The notes below the pieces were generated by a model, which saw only the letters and a program-made list of their open reading frames with translations, did no database searches and was not told the origin of the DNA. A stretch of 64,000 nucleotides of DNA from positions 6,292,001 to 6,356,000 of the forward strand of contig JACJDG010000003.1 of the NCBI GenBank assembly GCA_016432725.1, in the 5' to 3' direction. The position numbers were made by a program, and so were the translations under genes. The DNA is from Streptomyces sp. DHE7-1 (GTDB lineage: Bacteria > Actinomycetota > Actinomycetes > Streptomycetales > Streptomycetaceae). Shown here in pieces: positions 43,864-52,311 of the stretch. Every line of letters starts with the position of its first letter. Position 1 is the first letter of the stretch.

Positions 43864-43897
43864 CCGTGACCGGGGAACCCATGTCCCCCGGTCACGG
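43864..43897 (+). terminator. Terminator of the uricase operon
   Basis: The arms CCGTGACCGGGG (43864-43875) and CCCCGGTCACGG (43886-43897) form a perfect 12-bp stem with a 10-base loop, 20 bases after the uricase stop. Confidence 0.8.
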
Positions 43898-43963
43898 CAC
43901 TCAAATCCTCCAGGGTCCTGCCGTGCCCACCCGTTTCAGTCCGCCGAGCGAAAAGGACGAATC

Positions 43964-45341
43964 ATGGCAGCAGCCCAGCGCATCGTCATCGAGAACTGTT
44001 CGATCGCGACCGTCGACGCCGACGACACCGAGTACGCCTCCGGCTACCTGGTCATCGCCGGCAACCGCATCGAGGCGGTCGGCGCGGGCAAGGCCCCCGG
44101 GGCCTGGAGAACGTCGTACGCCGTATCGACGCCACCGGACACCTCGTCACCCCGGGCCTGGTCAACACCCACCACCACTTCTACCAGTGGATCACCCGGG
44201 GCCTGGCCACCGACCACAACCTCTTCGACTGGCTCGTCGCGCTGTACCCCACCTGGGCGCGCATCGACGAGCCGATGGTGTACGCGGCGGCCCGGGGATC
44301 ACTGGCGATGATGGCCCGCGGCGGTGTCACCACGGCCATGGACCACCACTACGTGTACCCCCACGGCTCCGGCGACCTGTCCGGCGCGATCATCCGCGCC
44401 GCCCGGGAGACCGGCGTCCGCTTCACCCTCGCCCGCGGTTCCATGGACCGCAGCGAGAAGGACGGCGGCCTCCCCCGGACTTCGCCGTCGAGACCCTCGA
44501 AGGGGCCCTCGCGGCCACCGAGGCGACCGTCAAGGAGCACCACGACTCCTCCTTCGACGCCATGACCCAGGTCGCCGTCGCCCCCTGCTCCCCCTTCTCT
44601 GTCTCCACCGAACTGCTCAGGCAGGGCGCCGAGCTGGCGCGCGGCCTCGGGGTGCGGCTGCACACCCACGGCTCGGAGACCGTGGAGGAGGAGAAGTTCT
44701 GCCACGAGCTGTTCGGCATGGGGCCGACCGACTACTTCGAGTCCACCGGCTGGCTGGGCGAGGACGTGTGGATGGCGCACTGCGTCCACATGAACGACTC
44801 CGACATCGCCGCCTTCGCCCGCACCAGGACCGGTGTCGCCCACTGCCCCTCCTCCAACGCCCGGCTGGCCGCGGGCATCGCCCGGGTCCCGGACATGCTC
44901 GCCGCGGGCGTACCGGTCGGCCTAGGCGTCGACGGCACCGCCTCCAACGAGTCCGGCGAACTCCACACCGAGCTGCGCAACGCGCTGCTGATCAACCGCC
45001 TCGGCGCACACCGGGAGGCCGCGCTCAACGCCCGGCAGGCGCTGCGGCTCGGCACCCACGGCGGCGCCACGGTGCTCGGCCGCGCCGCCGAGACCGGCTC
45101 GCTGGAGGCGGGCAAGCTCGCCGACCTGGTGCTGTGGAGGCTGGACACCCTCGCCCACTCCTCCATCGCCGACCCGGTGACCGCCCTGGTCTTCGGCGCG
45201 GCGGCCCCGGTCACCGCCTCCTTCGTGAACGGCCGGCAGATCGTCGAGGACGGCCGCCTGCTGACGGTCGACGAGGATGCCATCGCCCGCTCCACGCGGG
45301 ACGAGGCCCGGCGCCTGGCGCGCATCGCCGCCCAGGGCTGA
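43964..45341 (+). CDS. 8-Oxoguanine/guanine-type deaminase, amidohydrolase family (two frameshifts)
   Basis: The protein is about 459 aa after restoring bases at 44099-44102 and 44472-44476. It is a metal-dependent amidohydrolase of the TrzN/ATZ-like branch. LVTPGLVNTHHHFYQWITRG has the first metal histidines, LHTHGSETVEEEKFC and MAHCVHMNDSDIAAFA further ligands, and GVDGTASNESGELH the catalytic aspartate. The spacing and the NTHHHFYQ motif match the 8-oxoguanine deaminase group, which yields uric acid directly from 8-oxoguanine. That product would feed the uricase upstream. Plain guanine deaminase is the alternative. AAAGGA precedes the ATG. Confidence 0.85.
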
Positions 45342-45357
45342 GCCAACACCGGAACTC

Positions 45358-45450
45358 CGGCCGGGAGGGACGGCTCCCGGCCGGCAGCGGTGGACCCCAG
45401 CGGTCCACAGCGGCCGGATCCGGGGCGCGCGTGAAGGCGCGCGCCCCGGA
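45358..45450 (+). terminator. Two consecutive terminator hairpins
   Basis: The first is CCGGCCGGGAG (45358-45368) with CTCCCGGCCGG (45375-45385), an 11-bp stem. The second is CCGGGGCGCGCG (45421-45432) with CGCGCGCCCCGG (45439-45450), a 12-bp stem. Both are perfect with 6-base loops and follow the deaminase gene. Confidence 0.75.
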
Positions 45451-45602
45451 ACGGTCTCCGTTCACCGGCCCCTCCCCGGGCCCACCGGTCCCTCCCCCCC
45501 CCACTCTCGACTTCGGTCGAGCGGGAGGTGCCCCCATCCCCGTGCACCACCTCCCTGAAACCGCGTCAGAGCCGACGTGTCCCACCGACCGGAGGAGCCG
45601 CC

Positions 45603-46998
45603 GTGTCCGCCCACCCCGTCGACGCCGACGAGCAGTCCGTCCACCCCGTGGACGAGAAACTCCCCGCCCTGAAGATGGCGACCAGCGGTCTGCAGCACGT
45701 GGCCGCCATGTACGCGGGGTCGTCGCCCCGCCCCTGATCGTCGGCGCGGCCGTAGGCCTGTCCGGCACCGAGCTCACCTTCCTCACCGGAGCGTGCCTGT
45801 TCACCGCGGGACTCGCCACCTTCCTGCAGACCCTCGGCATCTGGAAGATCGGCGCCCGGCTGCCCTTCGTCAACGGCGTCACCTTCGCCGGCGTCGCTCC
45901 CATGACGGCGATCGTCGCCTCCGCCAAGGACAGGTCCGACGCCCTGCCGATGATCTTCGGCGCGGTCATCGTCGCCGGACTCCTCGGCTTCCTCGCGGCC
46001 CCGTCTTCTGCAAGGCCGTCCGCTACTTCCCGCCGGTCGTCACCGGCACGGTCATCACCCTGATCGGCGTCTCCCTGCTGCCGGTCGCCTTCAACTGGGC
46101 GCAGGGGCCGAACCCGGCGGCACACGACTACGGTTCGGCCACCAACCTCACCCTGGCCGGCGTCACCCTGCTGCTCGTGCTGCTGCTGCGCCGCTTCACC
46201 CGCGGCTTCGTCAAGCAGATCGCCGTCCTGCTCGGCCTGATCGCGGGCACCCTGATCGCCATACCGTTCGGCGTCACGGACTTCGCCCCGGTGACGAAGG
46301 CGGCCGTGGTGGGCTTCCCGACGCCGTTCCACTTCGGCGCCCCGCAGTTCCACATCGCCGCGATCCTGTCGATGTGCGTGGTGATGGTGGTGTCGATGAC
46401 CGAGTCCACGGCGGACATGCTGGCCCTGGGCGAGATCGTCGAACGCCCCGCGGACGAGCGGACCATCGCGGCCGGCCTGCGCGCCGACACCCTCGGCTCG
46501 GCCCTCAGCCCGGTCTTCAACGGCTTCATGTGCAGCGCCTTCGCGCAGAACATCGGACTGGTCGCCATGACGCGCATCCGCAGCCGCTTCGTGGTCGCCG
46601 CGGGCGGCGGCTTCCTGGTCCTCATGGGCCTGTGCCCGATGGCCGCCTCGCTCATCGCCGTGGTACCCCGCCCGGTCCTCGGCGGCGCCGGTGTCGTGCT
46701 GTTCGGCTCGGTCGCCGCCAGCGGTATCCAGACCCTGGTCCGGGCCGGCCTGGAGCGGGACAACAACGTCCTGATCGTGGCCGTGTCCCTCGCCGTCGGC
46801 ATCATCCCGATCACGGCGCCGGATTTCTACCACGCCTTTCCGGACACCGCGAAGATCGTGCTCGACTCCGGCATCTCCACCGGCTGCGTCGCCGCGGTCC
46901 TGCTCAACCTGGTCTTCAACCACCTCGGCCGCGACCGTGACGCCGCCGACGTCACCCATCCGATGGAGTCGGGCGAGGAACTGGCTCCCGTCCACTGA
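45603..46998 (+). CDS. NCS2-family urate/xanthine permease (two frameshifts)
   Basis: The protein is about 465 aa after restoring bases at 45716-45719 and 45999-46002, with about 14 membrane helices. KMATSGLQHVAAMYAG near the start contains the QH motif of NCS2 carriers. RLPFVNGVTFAGVAPMTAIV, MTESTADMLALGEIVERP (the TEST/TGD-like substrate loop) and NGFMCSAFAQNIGLVAMTRI follow the xanthine/urate branch (UacT, XanP, PbuX). The GTG follows GGAGGAG. Its place after uricase and the deaminase suggests uptake of urate or xanthine with protons. Confidence 0.9.
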
Positions 46999-47014
46999 GC
47001 GGCGCGCGGGCAGC

Positions 47015-47051
47015 GGGAGGCGGAGCGGGGCACGGTCCCGCCCCGCCTCCC
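47015..47051 (+). terminator. Terminator of the NCS2 permease gene
   Basis: The arms GGGAGGCGG-A-GCGGG and CCCGC-C-CCGCCTCCC form a 15-bp stem with a single mismatch, 16 bases after the stop. Confidence 0.7.
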
Positions 47052-47110
47052 AGCGGGTGCGGCCGGGGTGTCGTGGGCGAGCATGGAGGCCGGTGCGAGG
47101 AGGGAGTCCG

Positions 47111-47512
47111 ATGGCGCGCAGGAACACCGGTGTCACCGTACGGGCGGTGGACGCGGGCGCCTGCCCGGTGCGCGAGGTGCTCGACCGGGTGGCCGGCAAG
47201 TGGAGCGTGCAGATCCTCGTCGCCGCCGCGGCGCGGCCCGTCCGGTTCACGGAGCTGGAGCGGGGCATCGAGGGCATCAGCCGCCGCATGCTGTCCCTGA
47301 CCCTGCGCCACCTGGAGCGCGACGGCCTGGTCACCCGTACCGTGCATCCGACGGTCCCGCCCCGGGTGGAGTACGGACTGACGCCCGTCGCCCGGGAGTT
47401 GCAGCCGACGCTGCGACGGCTGGCCCACTGGGCCGAACGCAACCGGGGGTACGTGGCCGAGGCCCGGGCGGCCTACGACGCCGAGCACCCGCCGGAGCTG
47501 CTCGACGCGTAG
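47111..47512 (+). CDS. HxlR-family transcriptional regulator
   Basis: The 133-aa winged-helix protein has the HxlR cysteine ACPVREVLDRVAGKWSVQIL near its start, FTELERGIEGISRRMLSLTL as the recognition region, and a C-terminal dimerisation helix (LRRLAHWAERNRGYVAEARA). HxlR proteins often sense electrophiles or oxidants through that cysteine. AGGAGGGAG precedes the ATG. It is convergent with the thioesterase gene 8 bases away and has no obvious target beside it. Confidence 0.9.
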   Translation: MARRNTGVTVRAVDAGACPVREVLDRVAGKWSVQILVAAAARPVRFTELERGIEGISRRMLSLTLRHLERDGLVTRTVHPTVPPRVEYGLTPVARELQPTLRRLAHWAERNRGYVAEARAAYDAEHPPELLDA

Positions 47513-47520
47513 GACCGTGG

Positions 47521-47943
47521 TCACAGGCCGAGGAGCCCGAGGTCCGTCGCCAGTTCCCCGAACACCGCACGGGGATCGGCGAGCAGCTTGCGTTTCTCCA
47601 GGTCGAGCATGCCGCCCACCGCGGTGACCTCGGCCGCCACCGTGCCGTCGGGCTTGCGTATCTCCTGCCGGATCTTGAAGGTCTTGCCGCCGCCCCACTC
47701 GAACGCGCAGCTCACGTCGACCTCGTCCCCGGCGAGCAGCTCGCGGCGGTACCGGATCGTGGTCTCCAGGGCCACCGGCCCCACGCCCCGCTCGCGCAGC
47801 CGGGCCTGGGTCACCCCGACGGCCTGGAGCAGCGACCAGCGGGCGTGCTCCGCGTAGTTGAGGTACACCGCCTGGTTGAGGTGGCCCTGCACGTCGGTCT
47901 CGTAACCGCGGACGGTCACACGGACGGAAAACGGTACGGCCAC
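47521..47943 (-). CDS. Hotdog-fold acyl-CoA thioesterase
   Basis: The 140-aa hotdog protein resembles 4-hydroxybenzoyl-CoA or YbgC-type thioesterases. VRGYETDVQGHLNQAVYLNY carries the catalytic aspartate and the GHLNN-like turn, and the central helix follows (YAEHARWSLLQAVGV). It should hydrolyse acyl-CoA thioesters in the cytoplasm. The start is GTG. It may share a transcript with the protein of unknown function upstream on the same strand, 54 bases away. Confidence 0.85.
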   Translation of the reverse strand: MAVPFSVRVTVRGYETDVQGHLNQAVYLNYAEHARWSLLQAVGVTQARLRERGVGPVALETTIRYRRELLAGDEVDVSCAFEWGGGKTFKIRQEIRKPDGTVAAEVTAVGGMLDLEKRKLLADPRAVFGELATDLGLLGL

Positions 47944-47997
47944 GGCCGGCGCCCTTTCGTCGTTCGCTTCCTCGACCCGATGATCCTCGCACGCGTC

Positions 47998-48627
47998 TCA
48001 GGTCCGCCGCGGGGATGCCAGCAGGTACCGCACCCTGGTCCTGGGCTCCGTGTACGCGCCCGCCTGCCAGCCCGCCCGCTCCAGCGTCGCCGTGCACGCC
48101 AGCAGGGCCGGCTCGTCGGGTGCGTGGACCGCGACCGCCTCCGGCTGCGGTGTCGCCCGCACCCGGTAGCCGTCGCCGTCCGGGCCCGCCGGGCGGTGCC
48201 CCGCGGCCTCCAGGGCGAGCGCGGCGGCCCGCACCAGGTGCGTGCGCTCCCAGCCGCACGGGCGGTCGGTCGCCCCGCCCGGGTTGGTCATCCGGCGCAG
48301 CTCCAGTAGTCCCTGCCAGGCGCTGCGCACCTCCCGCAGCCGGGCCGCCCCGGACACCGGGGCTTCCGCCTCCCCGCCGACGCGCGCGGCGAACCCCTCC
48401 CCGGCGGACGCGGGCTCCTCGGCGGCCGCCGGCGCCGCGGGCTCCGCCTCGCGCGTGCGGTGCCCGGCCGGGGTGAGGAAGTGGTCGTGCGGCGGCCGCG
48501 GGTGCCGGAAGGCGAGCCCCCGCCGCACCAGCGCGTCCAGCTGCGCCGGCGTGCCGCGCAGCCGTCCGGTCACCGGATCGGCGGCCTCGATCAGCCGTCG
48601 CTGTGCGACGGTCGGCGGTCGTGCCAC
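47998..48627 (-). CDS. Protein of unknown function (209 aa)
   Basis: The N-terminal 60 residues (PTVAQRRLIEAADPVTGRLR, LVRRGLAFRHPRPPHDHFLT) look like a small winged-helix or DNA-binding-like domain. An Ala/Glu-rich linker follows, then a C-terminal domain (HLVRAAALALEAAGHRPAGP, LLACTATLERAGWQAGAYTE). I do not recognise a family. The GTG at 48627 follows GGAAGGGGG, and an in-frame upstream extension to 48708 lacks a ribosome site. Confidence 0.6.
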   Translation of the reverse strand: MARPPTVAQRRLIEAADPVTGRLRGTPAQLDALVRRGLAFRHPRPPHDHFLTPAGHRTREAEPAAPAAAEEPASAGEGFAARVGGEAEAPVSGAARLREVRSAWQGLLELRRMTNPGGATDRPCGWERTHLVRAAALALEAAGHRPAGPDGDGYRVRATPQPEAVAVHAPDEPALLACTATLERAGWQAGAYTEPRTRVRYLLASPRRT

Positions 48628-48744
48628 GGCGGCCCCCTTCCGATGCGCCGGCGCCCGGGAGCCGCCGGACCGGCGGCTCGTTCCGAGCGTACGACCGGGG
48701 TCCGACAACGGCCCCGCCCCGGGGTCCGGGACCGGCCGGACCGG

Positions 48745-49344
48745 TCAGCCGGGAGCCCGGACGTTCCACCCCGCGATGACCGGCCGCCCGTGCTCGGTGC
48801 CGAGCCGGCCCAGCGCCCCCGTGGCGAGCTGGAACAGCGCCCCGTGCTGCGGCGGCAGCCCGAGCCGGCGCGCGGTCAGGACCCGCAGGAAGTGGCCGTG
48901 GGCGACCAGCAGCACCACTCCCTCGGTGTTCGCCAGCGCGGCGTCCACCTTGCCGAGCATCCGGTCCGCCCGCTCCCCGACCTGCTCCGGGGTCTCCCCG
49001 GGGTGCTCCGGCGGGCCCGGCGTGACCCCGTCCGTGAACAGGAACCAGCCGGGCCGCTCCCGCTGGATCTCGACCGTGGTCACGCCCTCGTAGCCGCCGT
49101 AGTCCCACTCGTGCAGATCGGCGTCGACCCGCGCGTCCTGGACGCCGATGAGCGCGGCGGTCTCCCGGGCCCGCTGCAGGGGGCTGACGAACGCGGCACC
49201 GATGCGGTGCGAGCGGATCAGCGGCACCAGCCGGCGCGCCTCCTCCCGGCCGTGCTCGGTCAGGGGCACGTCGGTCCGGCCGGTGTGCCGTCCGGACCGG
49301 GACCACTCGGTCTCACCGTGCCGGACAAGAAAAAGGTCACCCAC
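48745..49344 (-). CDS. Histidine phosphatase family protein (phosphoglycerate-mutase-like)
   Basis: The 199-aa protein begins LFLVRHGETEWSRSGRHTGR, where RHGE holds the phospho-accepting histidine. FVSPLQRARETA follows, then LHEWDYGGYEGVTTVEI with the acid/base residue region, and the second histidine in VVLLVAHGHFLRVL. These are the four conserved features of the branch-1 histidine phosphatases. The substrate cannot be told from the sequence. Acid phosphatase or sugar-phosphatase activity is more likely than glycolytic mutase. Confidence 0.88.
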   Translation of the reverse strand: MGDLFLVRHGETEWSRSGRHTGRTDVPLTEHGREEARRLVPLIRSHRIGAAFVSPLQRARETAALIGVQDARVDADLHEWDYGGYEGVTTVEIQRERPGWFLFTDGVTPGPPEHPGETPEQVGERADRMLGKVDAALANTEGVVLLVAHGHFLRVLTARRLGLPPQHGALFQLATGALGRLGTEHGRPVIAGWNVRAPG

Positions 49345-49507
49345 GTCGACGCCCTTCCCGCTGACCTTCAGCGCATGCCCCCGAACGGTTTCACACCGCT
49401 CCGGCCGCCCGCAGGGCGGGTTGGGCCGGACGGCCGTTCGCCCCTTCGGGGCACGACGGACCGGCCGTCACGGCGGCCCGCCGCCGGGTGGGCGCGGCCG
49501 GAACGGG

Positions 49508-50717
49508 CTACCCCTGCCGGTACCCGCCGAGGAAGCGTCCGATCCGGCCGATCGCCGCCTCCAGGTCGTCCGCGTGCGGGAGGGTGAGGATGCGGAAGTG
49601 GTCGGGCGAGGGCCAGTTGAAGCCGGTGCCCTGGACCACCTGGATCTTCTCGCGCAGCAGGAGGTCGAGGACGAACCTCTCGTCGTCGTGGATCCGGTGC
49701 ACCTTCGGGTCCAGGCGCGGGAAGGCGTACAGCGCGCCCCTGGGCTTCACGCAGGACACCCCGGGGATCTCGTTGAGCTTCTCCCAGGCCACGTTCCGCT
49801 GCTCGTGCAACCGCCCGCCCGGGGCGGTGAGTTCGCGGATGGACTGGCGGCCGCCGAGCGCGGCCTGGATGGCGTACTGCGCGGGCGCGTTGGCGCACAG
49901 CCGCATGGAGGCCAGCATGGTCAGGCCCTCCAGGTAGTCCTTCGCGTGCTGCCTGGGCCCGGTGACGACCAGCCAGCCGGAGCGGAAGCCCGCCACCCGG
50001 TACGTCTTCGACAGGCCGCAGAAGGTCAGGACCACCAGGTCGGGGGCGAGGGCGGCGGCGCAGTGGTGGACGGCGTCGTCGTAGAGGATCTGGTCGTAGA
50101 TCTCGTCGGCGAGGACCATCAGGCCGTGGCGGCGGGCCAGGTCGAGCATGCCCTCCACCACCTCCTTCGGATACACCGCGCCGGTGGGGTTGTTCGGATT
50201 GATGATCACCAGGGCCTTGGTGCGGTCGGTGATCTTCGACTCCAGGTCGGCCAGGTCCGGGTTCCAGTCGGCCTGCTCGTCGCAGAGGTAGTGCACCGCC
50301 TTGCCCCGGCCAGCGTCGTCACCGCCGTCCAGAGGGGAAGTCCGGGGCGGGGACGAGGATTTCGTCGCCGTCCTCGATCAGTGCCTGCACGGCCATGGAG
50401 ACCAGCTCGGAGACCCCGTTGCCGAGGAACACGTCGTCGACGTCCACCGCGAGACCCAGGGTCTGGTAGCGCTGGGCCACCGCGCGGCGGGCGGAGAGGA
50501 CGCCGCGAGAGTCCGTGTAGCCGTGCGCGCGGGGCAGCATCCGGATCATGTCCTGGAGGATCTCCTCGGGCGCCTCGAAGCCGAACAGCGCCGGGTTGCC
50601 CGTGTTCAGGCGCAGCACGCTGTGGCCCGCCTCCTCCAGCGCGTCCGCGTGCTCGATCACCGGCCCGCGGATCTCGTAACAGACCTCGCTGAGCTTGTTC
50701 GACTGCCGGAACTCCAT
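49508..50717 (-). CDS. alaA: Alanine aminotransferase, AlaA-like (two frameshifts)
   Basis: The protein is about 403 aa after restoring bases at 50314-50317 and 50334-50337. It is a fold-type I PLP aminotransferase very close to E. coli AlaA: NKLSEVCYEIRGPVIEHADA, VLRLNTGNPALFGFEAPEEI, VIINPNNPTGAVYPKEVVEG, VLADEIYDQILYDDAVHH, the PLP lysine in FCGLSKTYRVAGFRSGW, and ASMRLCANAPAQYAIQAALG. It would move the amino group between glutamate and pyruvate. GGAGGGG precedes the ATG. It is divergent from an HxlR regulator with two operator-like repeats between them. Confidence 0.9.
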
Positions 50718-50741
50718 GCGCCCCTCCGGAAACTCGTGTTG

Positions 50742-50776
50742 CTTGGTTTTACCAAGTGGGAGCTTGGAAAGTCCAA
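50742..50776. promoter_or_regulatory. Tandem inverted repeats in the alaA / HxlR control region
   Basis: CTTGGT-TTT-ACCAAG (50742-50756) and TTGGA-AAG-TCCAA (50764-50776) are perfect inverted repeats with the shared half-site TTGG and centres 21 bp apart. They lie between the divergent starts, so they could control alaA, the HxlR gene, or both. Confidence 0.65.
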
Positions 50777-50798
50777 CAACCCGTCTAGACTGCGCCGC

Positions 50799-51425
50799 AT
50801 GTCACCTCGCCGAAGCTACGACCAGTACTGCTCCGCAGCCCGCGCCCTCGACCTCGTGGGCGACCGCTGGACCCTGCTGATCGTCCGGGAACTGCTGGCC
50901 GGCCCGCGCCGCTACACGGACCTGCACGCGGACCTCCCCGGCGTGAGCACGGACGTACTCGCCTCCCGGCTGAAGGACATGGAGCGCGACGGACTCACCA
51001 CCCGGCGGCGGCTGCCCCCGCCCGCCGCCGCCTACGTCTACGAACTCAGCGCACGCGGACGCGAGTTGCTGCCCGTGCTGCAGGCTCTGGGGAAGTGGGG
51101 CGAGGGCGAACTGGGGGAGCGACGCCCGACGGACGCCGTCCGCGCGCACTGGTTCGCGCTGCCCCTGCTGCGCGCCCTCCAGGGTGAGGGTGTCGTCGAA
51201 GTCCGCCTGGATGAGGGTGAGTTCCACCTCAATGTGGGCACCGCCGACGGACCGGCCTACGGGGACGGGCCCGCGCCCGGCGCGGTGGACGCGCGCCTCG
51301 TCCTGGACTCCGCGACGTGTGCGGCCGTCAGCCGCGGCGAGCTGTCCCCGGCGGACGCCGTCCGGGCCGGACGGATCACCGTGACCGGCGACGGCACCCT
51401 CGCCAAGGCGCTGCGGGAGGGCTGA
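50799..51425 (+). CDS. HxlR-family regulator with SCP2-like C-terminal domain
   Basis: The 208-aa protein has an N-terminal HxlR winged helix (RSYDQYCSAARALDLVGDRW, TLLIVRELLAGPRRYTDLHA, VSTDVLASRLKDMERDGLTT). It is joined to about 100 residues that resemble the SCP2 sterol-carrier fold (LDEGEFHLNVGTADGPAYGD, DARLVLDSATCAAVSRGELS). The extra domain, absent from short HxlR proteins, could bind a hydrophobic ligand. The ATG at 50799 follows the repeat pair closely, consistent with autoregulation. Confidence 0.85.
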   Translation: MSPRRSYDQYCSAARALDLVGDRWTLLIVRELLAGPRRYTDLHADLPGVSTDVLASRLKDMERDGLTTRRRLPPPAAAYVYELSARGRELLPVLQALGKWGEGELGERRPTDAVRAHWFALPLLRALQGEGVVEVRLDEGEFHLNVGTADGPAYGDGPAPGAVDARLVLDSATCAAVSRGELSPADAVRAGRITVTGDGTLAKALREG

Positions 51426-51475
51426 CGGACGGGCGGCCGCCCGGTCGGATCGGACAGCCGCCCCGGAGACACGGA

Positions 51476-51500
51476 AAGGCCCGCCGGGGCGGCGGGCCTT
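51476..51500. terminator. Bidirectional terminator hairpin
   Basis: The arms AAGGCCCGCC and GGCGGGCCTT form a perfect 10-bp stem with a 5-base loop, between the convergent HxlR and membrane-protein genes. Confidence 0.7.
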
Positions 51501-51510
51501 CCACTGTGGC

Positions 51511-52311
51511 TCAGGCGGACGGGGGCACCCGGGACGGCCGCCCCGAGCCGCGGGTGAGCGCGTAGCCGCCGATGCCCGCGAGGGCGGCCAGGATGCCGCC
51601 GACCGCGGTCCACACCCAGCGGTCCGACCACCAGCCGGAGGACCAGCCGTCGTCCGGCTCGATGCTCGACAGCACCGCCGGCTTCGAACCGTCGTCGTCC
51701 GCCTCCGACTTGACGGCGATACCGGGGACCAGCGGCTTCGCCAGCGAGCCGTCCACGGCCGCCGCACCGCCGATGTCCTTGGAGTCGACACGGATCTCGG
51801 TGCTCACCGGCTGGCCGAGGTCGGACGCGGCCAGGTCCACCACGGTCAGGCGGACGTAGTACGTGCCCGGCAGCGGGTCGTTGGCCCACGGCTCCGACCA
51901 GGCCCGTACCGTGCGCAGCACGCAGGCCAGCTCGACCGAGGACGTCCCCTGGCCGGCGGTGCGGGTCGCCGCGCCGTACTGGCAGGACTGGCGGCGGCGC
52001 AGGCCGTCGTACACGTCGATCTGCCAGGTCTGCGTGCCGTGCGTCTCGGGCAGCTTCACCGTCGCCGCGACGGTCGGCCGCTGCTCGGCGTCCGCCGGGA
52101 ACGACCAGTACAGGTAGTCGCCGGTGGAGCCGGACGCGGTGGCCCGCCCGCCTTGTTCGATCTCCGTGGCCGTCCGGAACGAGGTGCCCGCCCGGGTGGG
52201 CACCCCGCCGTCGTCCGAGGCGCTCGGCGACGGCGTGGAGTCGGCGGCCGCCGGACCGGCGGCCAGCCCGAGCGCCAGCAGCGCGGCGCCCAGCACACGT
52301 GTCATAGTCAT
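51511..52311 (-). CDS. Secreted/membrane-anchored protein of unknown function
   Basis: The 266-aa protein has a signal peptide (TRVLGAALLALGLAAGPAAA) and a beta-rich extracellular part (YLYWSFPADAEQRPTVAATV, QTWQIDVYDGLRRRQSCQYG, PLPGTYYVRLTVVDLAASDL). One C-terminal membrane helix follows (VWTAVGGILAALAGIGGYAL) with a short basic tail. It is a type I membrane protein facing outward. The ATG overlaps the VWA stop (TGATG), so both are translated together and probably form one surface complex. The overall layout, like that of the VWA partner, recalls envelope complexes, but no family name is clear. Confidence 0.7.
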   Translation of the reverse strand: MTMTRVLGAALLALGLAAGPAAADSTPSPSASDDGGVPTRAGTSFRTATEIEQGGRATASGSTGDYLYWSFPADAEQRPTVAATVKLPETHGTQTWQIDVYDGLRRRQSCQYGAATRTAGQGTSSVELACVLRTVRAWSEPWANDPLPGTYYVRLTVVDLAASDLGQPVSTEIRVDSKDIGGAAAVDGSLAKPLVPGIAVKSEADDDGSKPAVLSSIEPDDGWSSGWWSDRWVWTAVGGILAALAGIGGYALTRGSGRPSRVPPSA

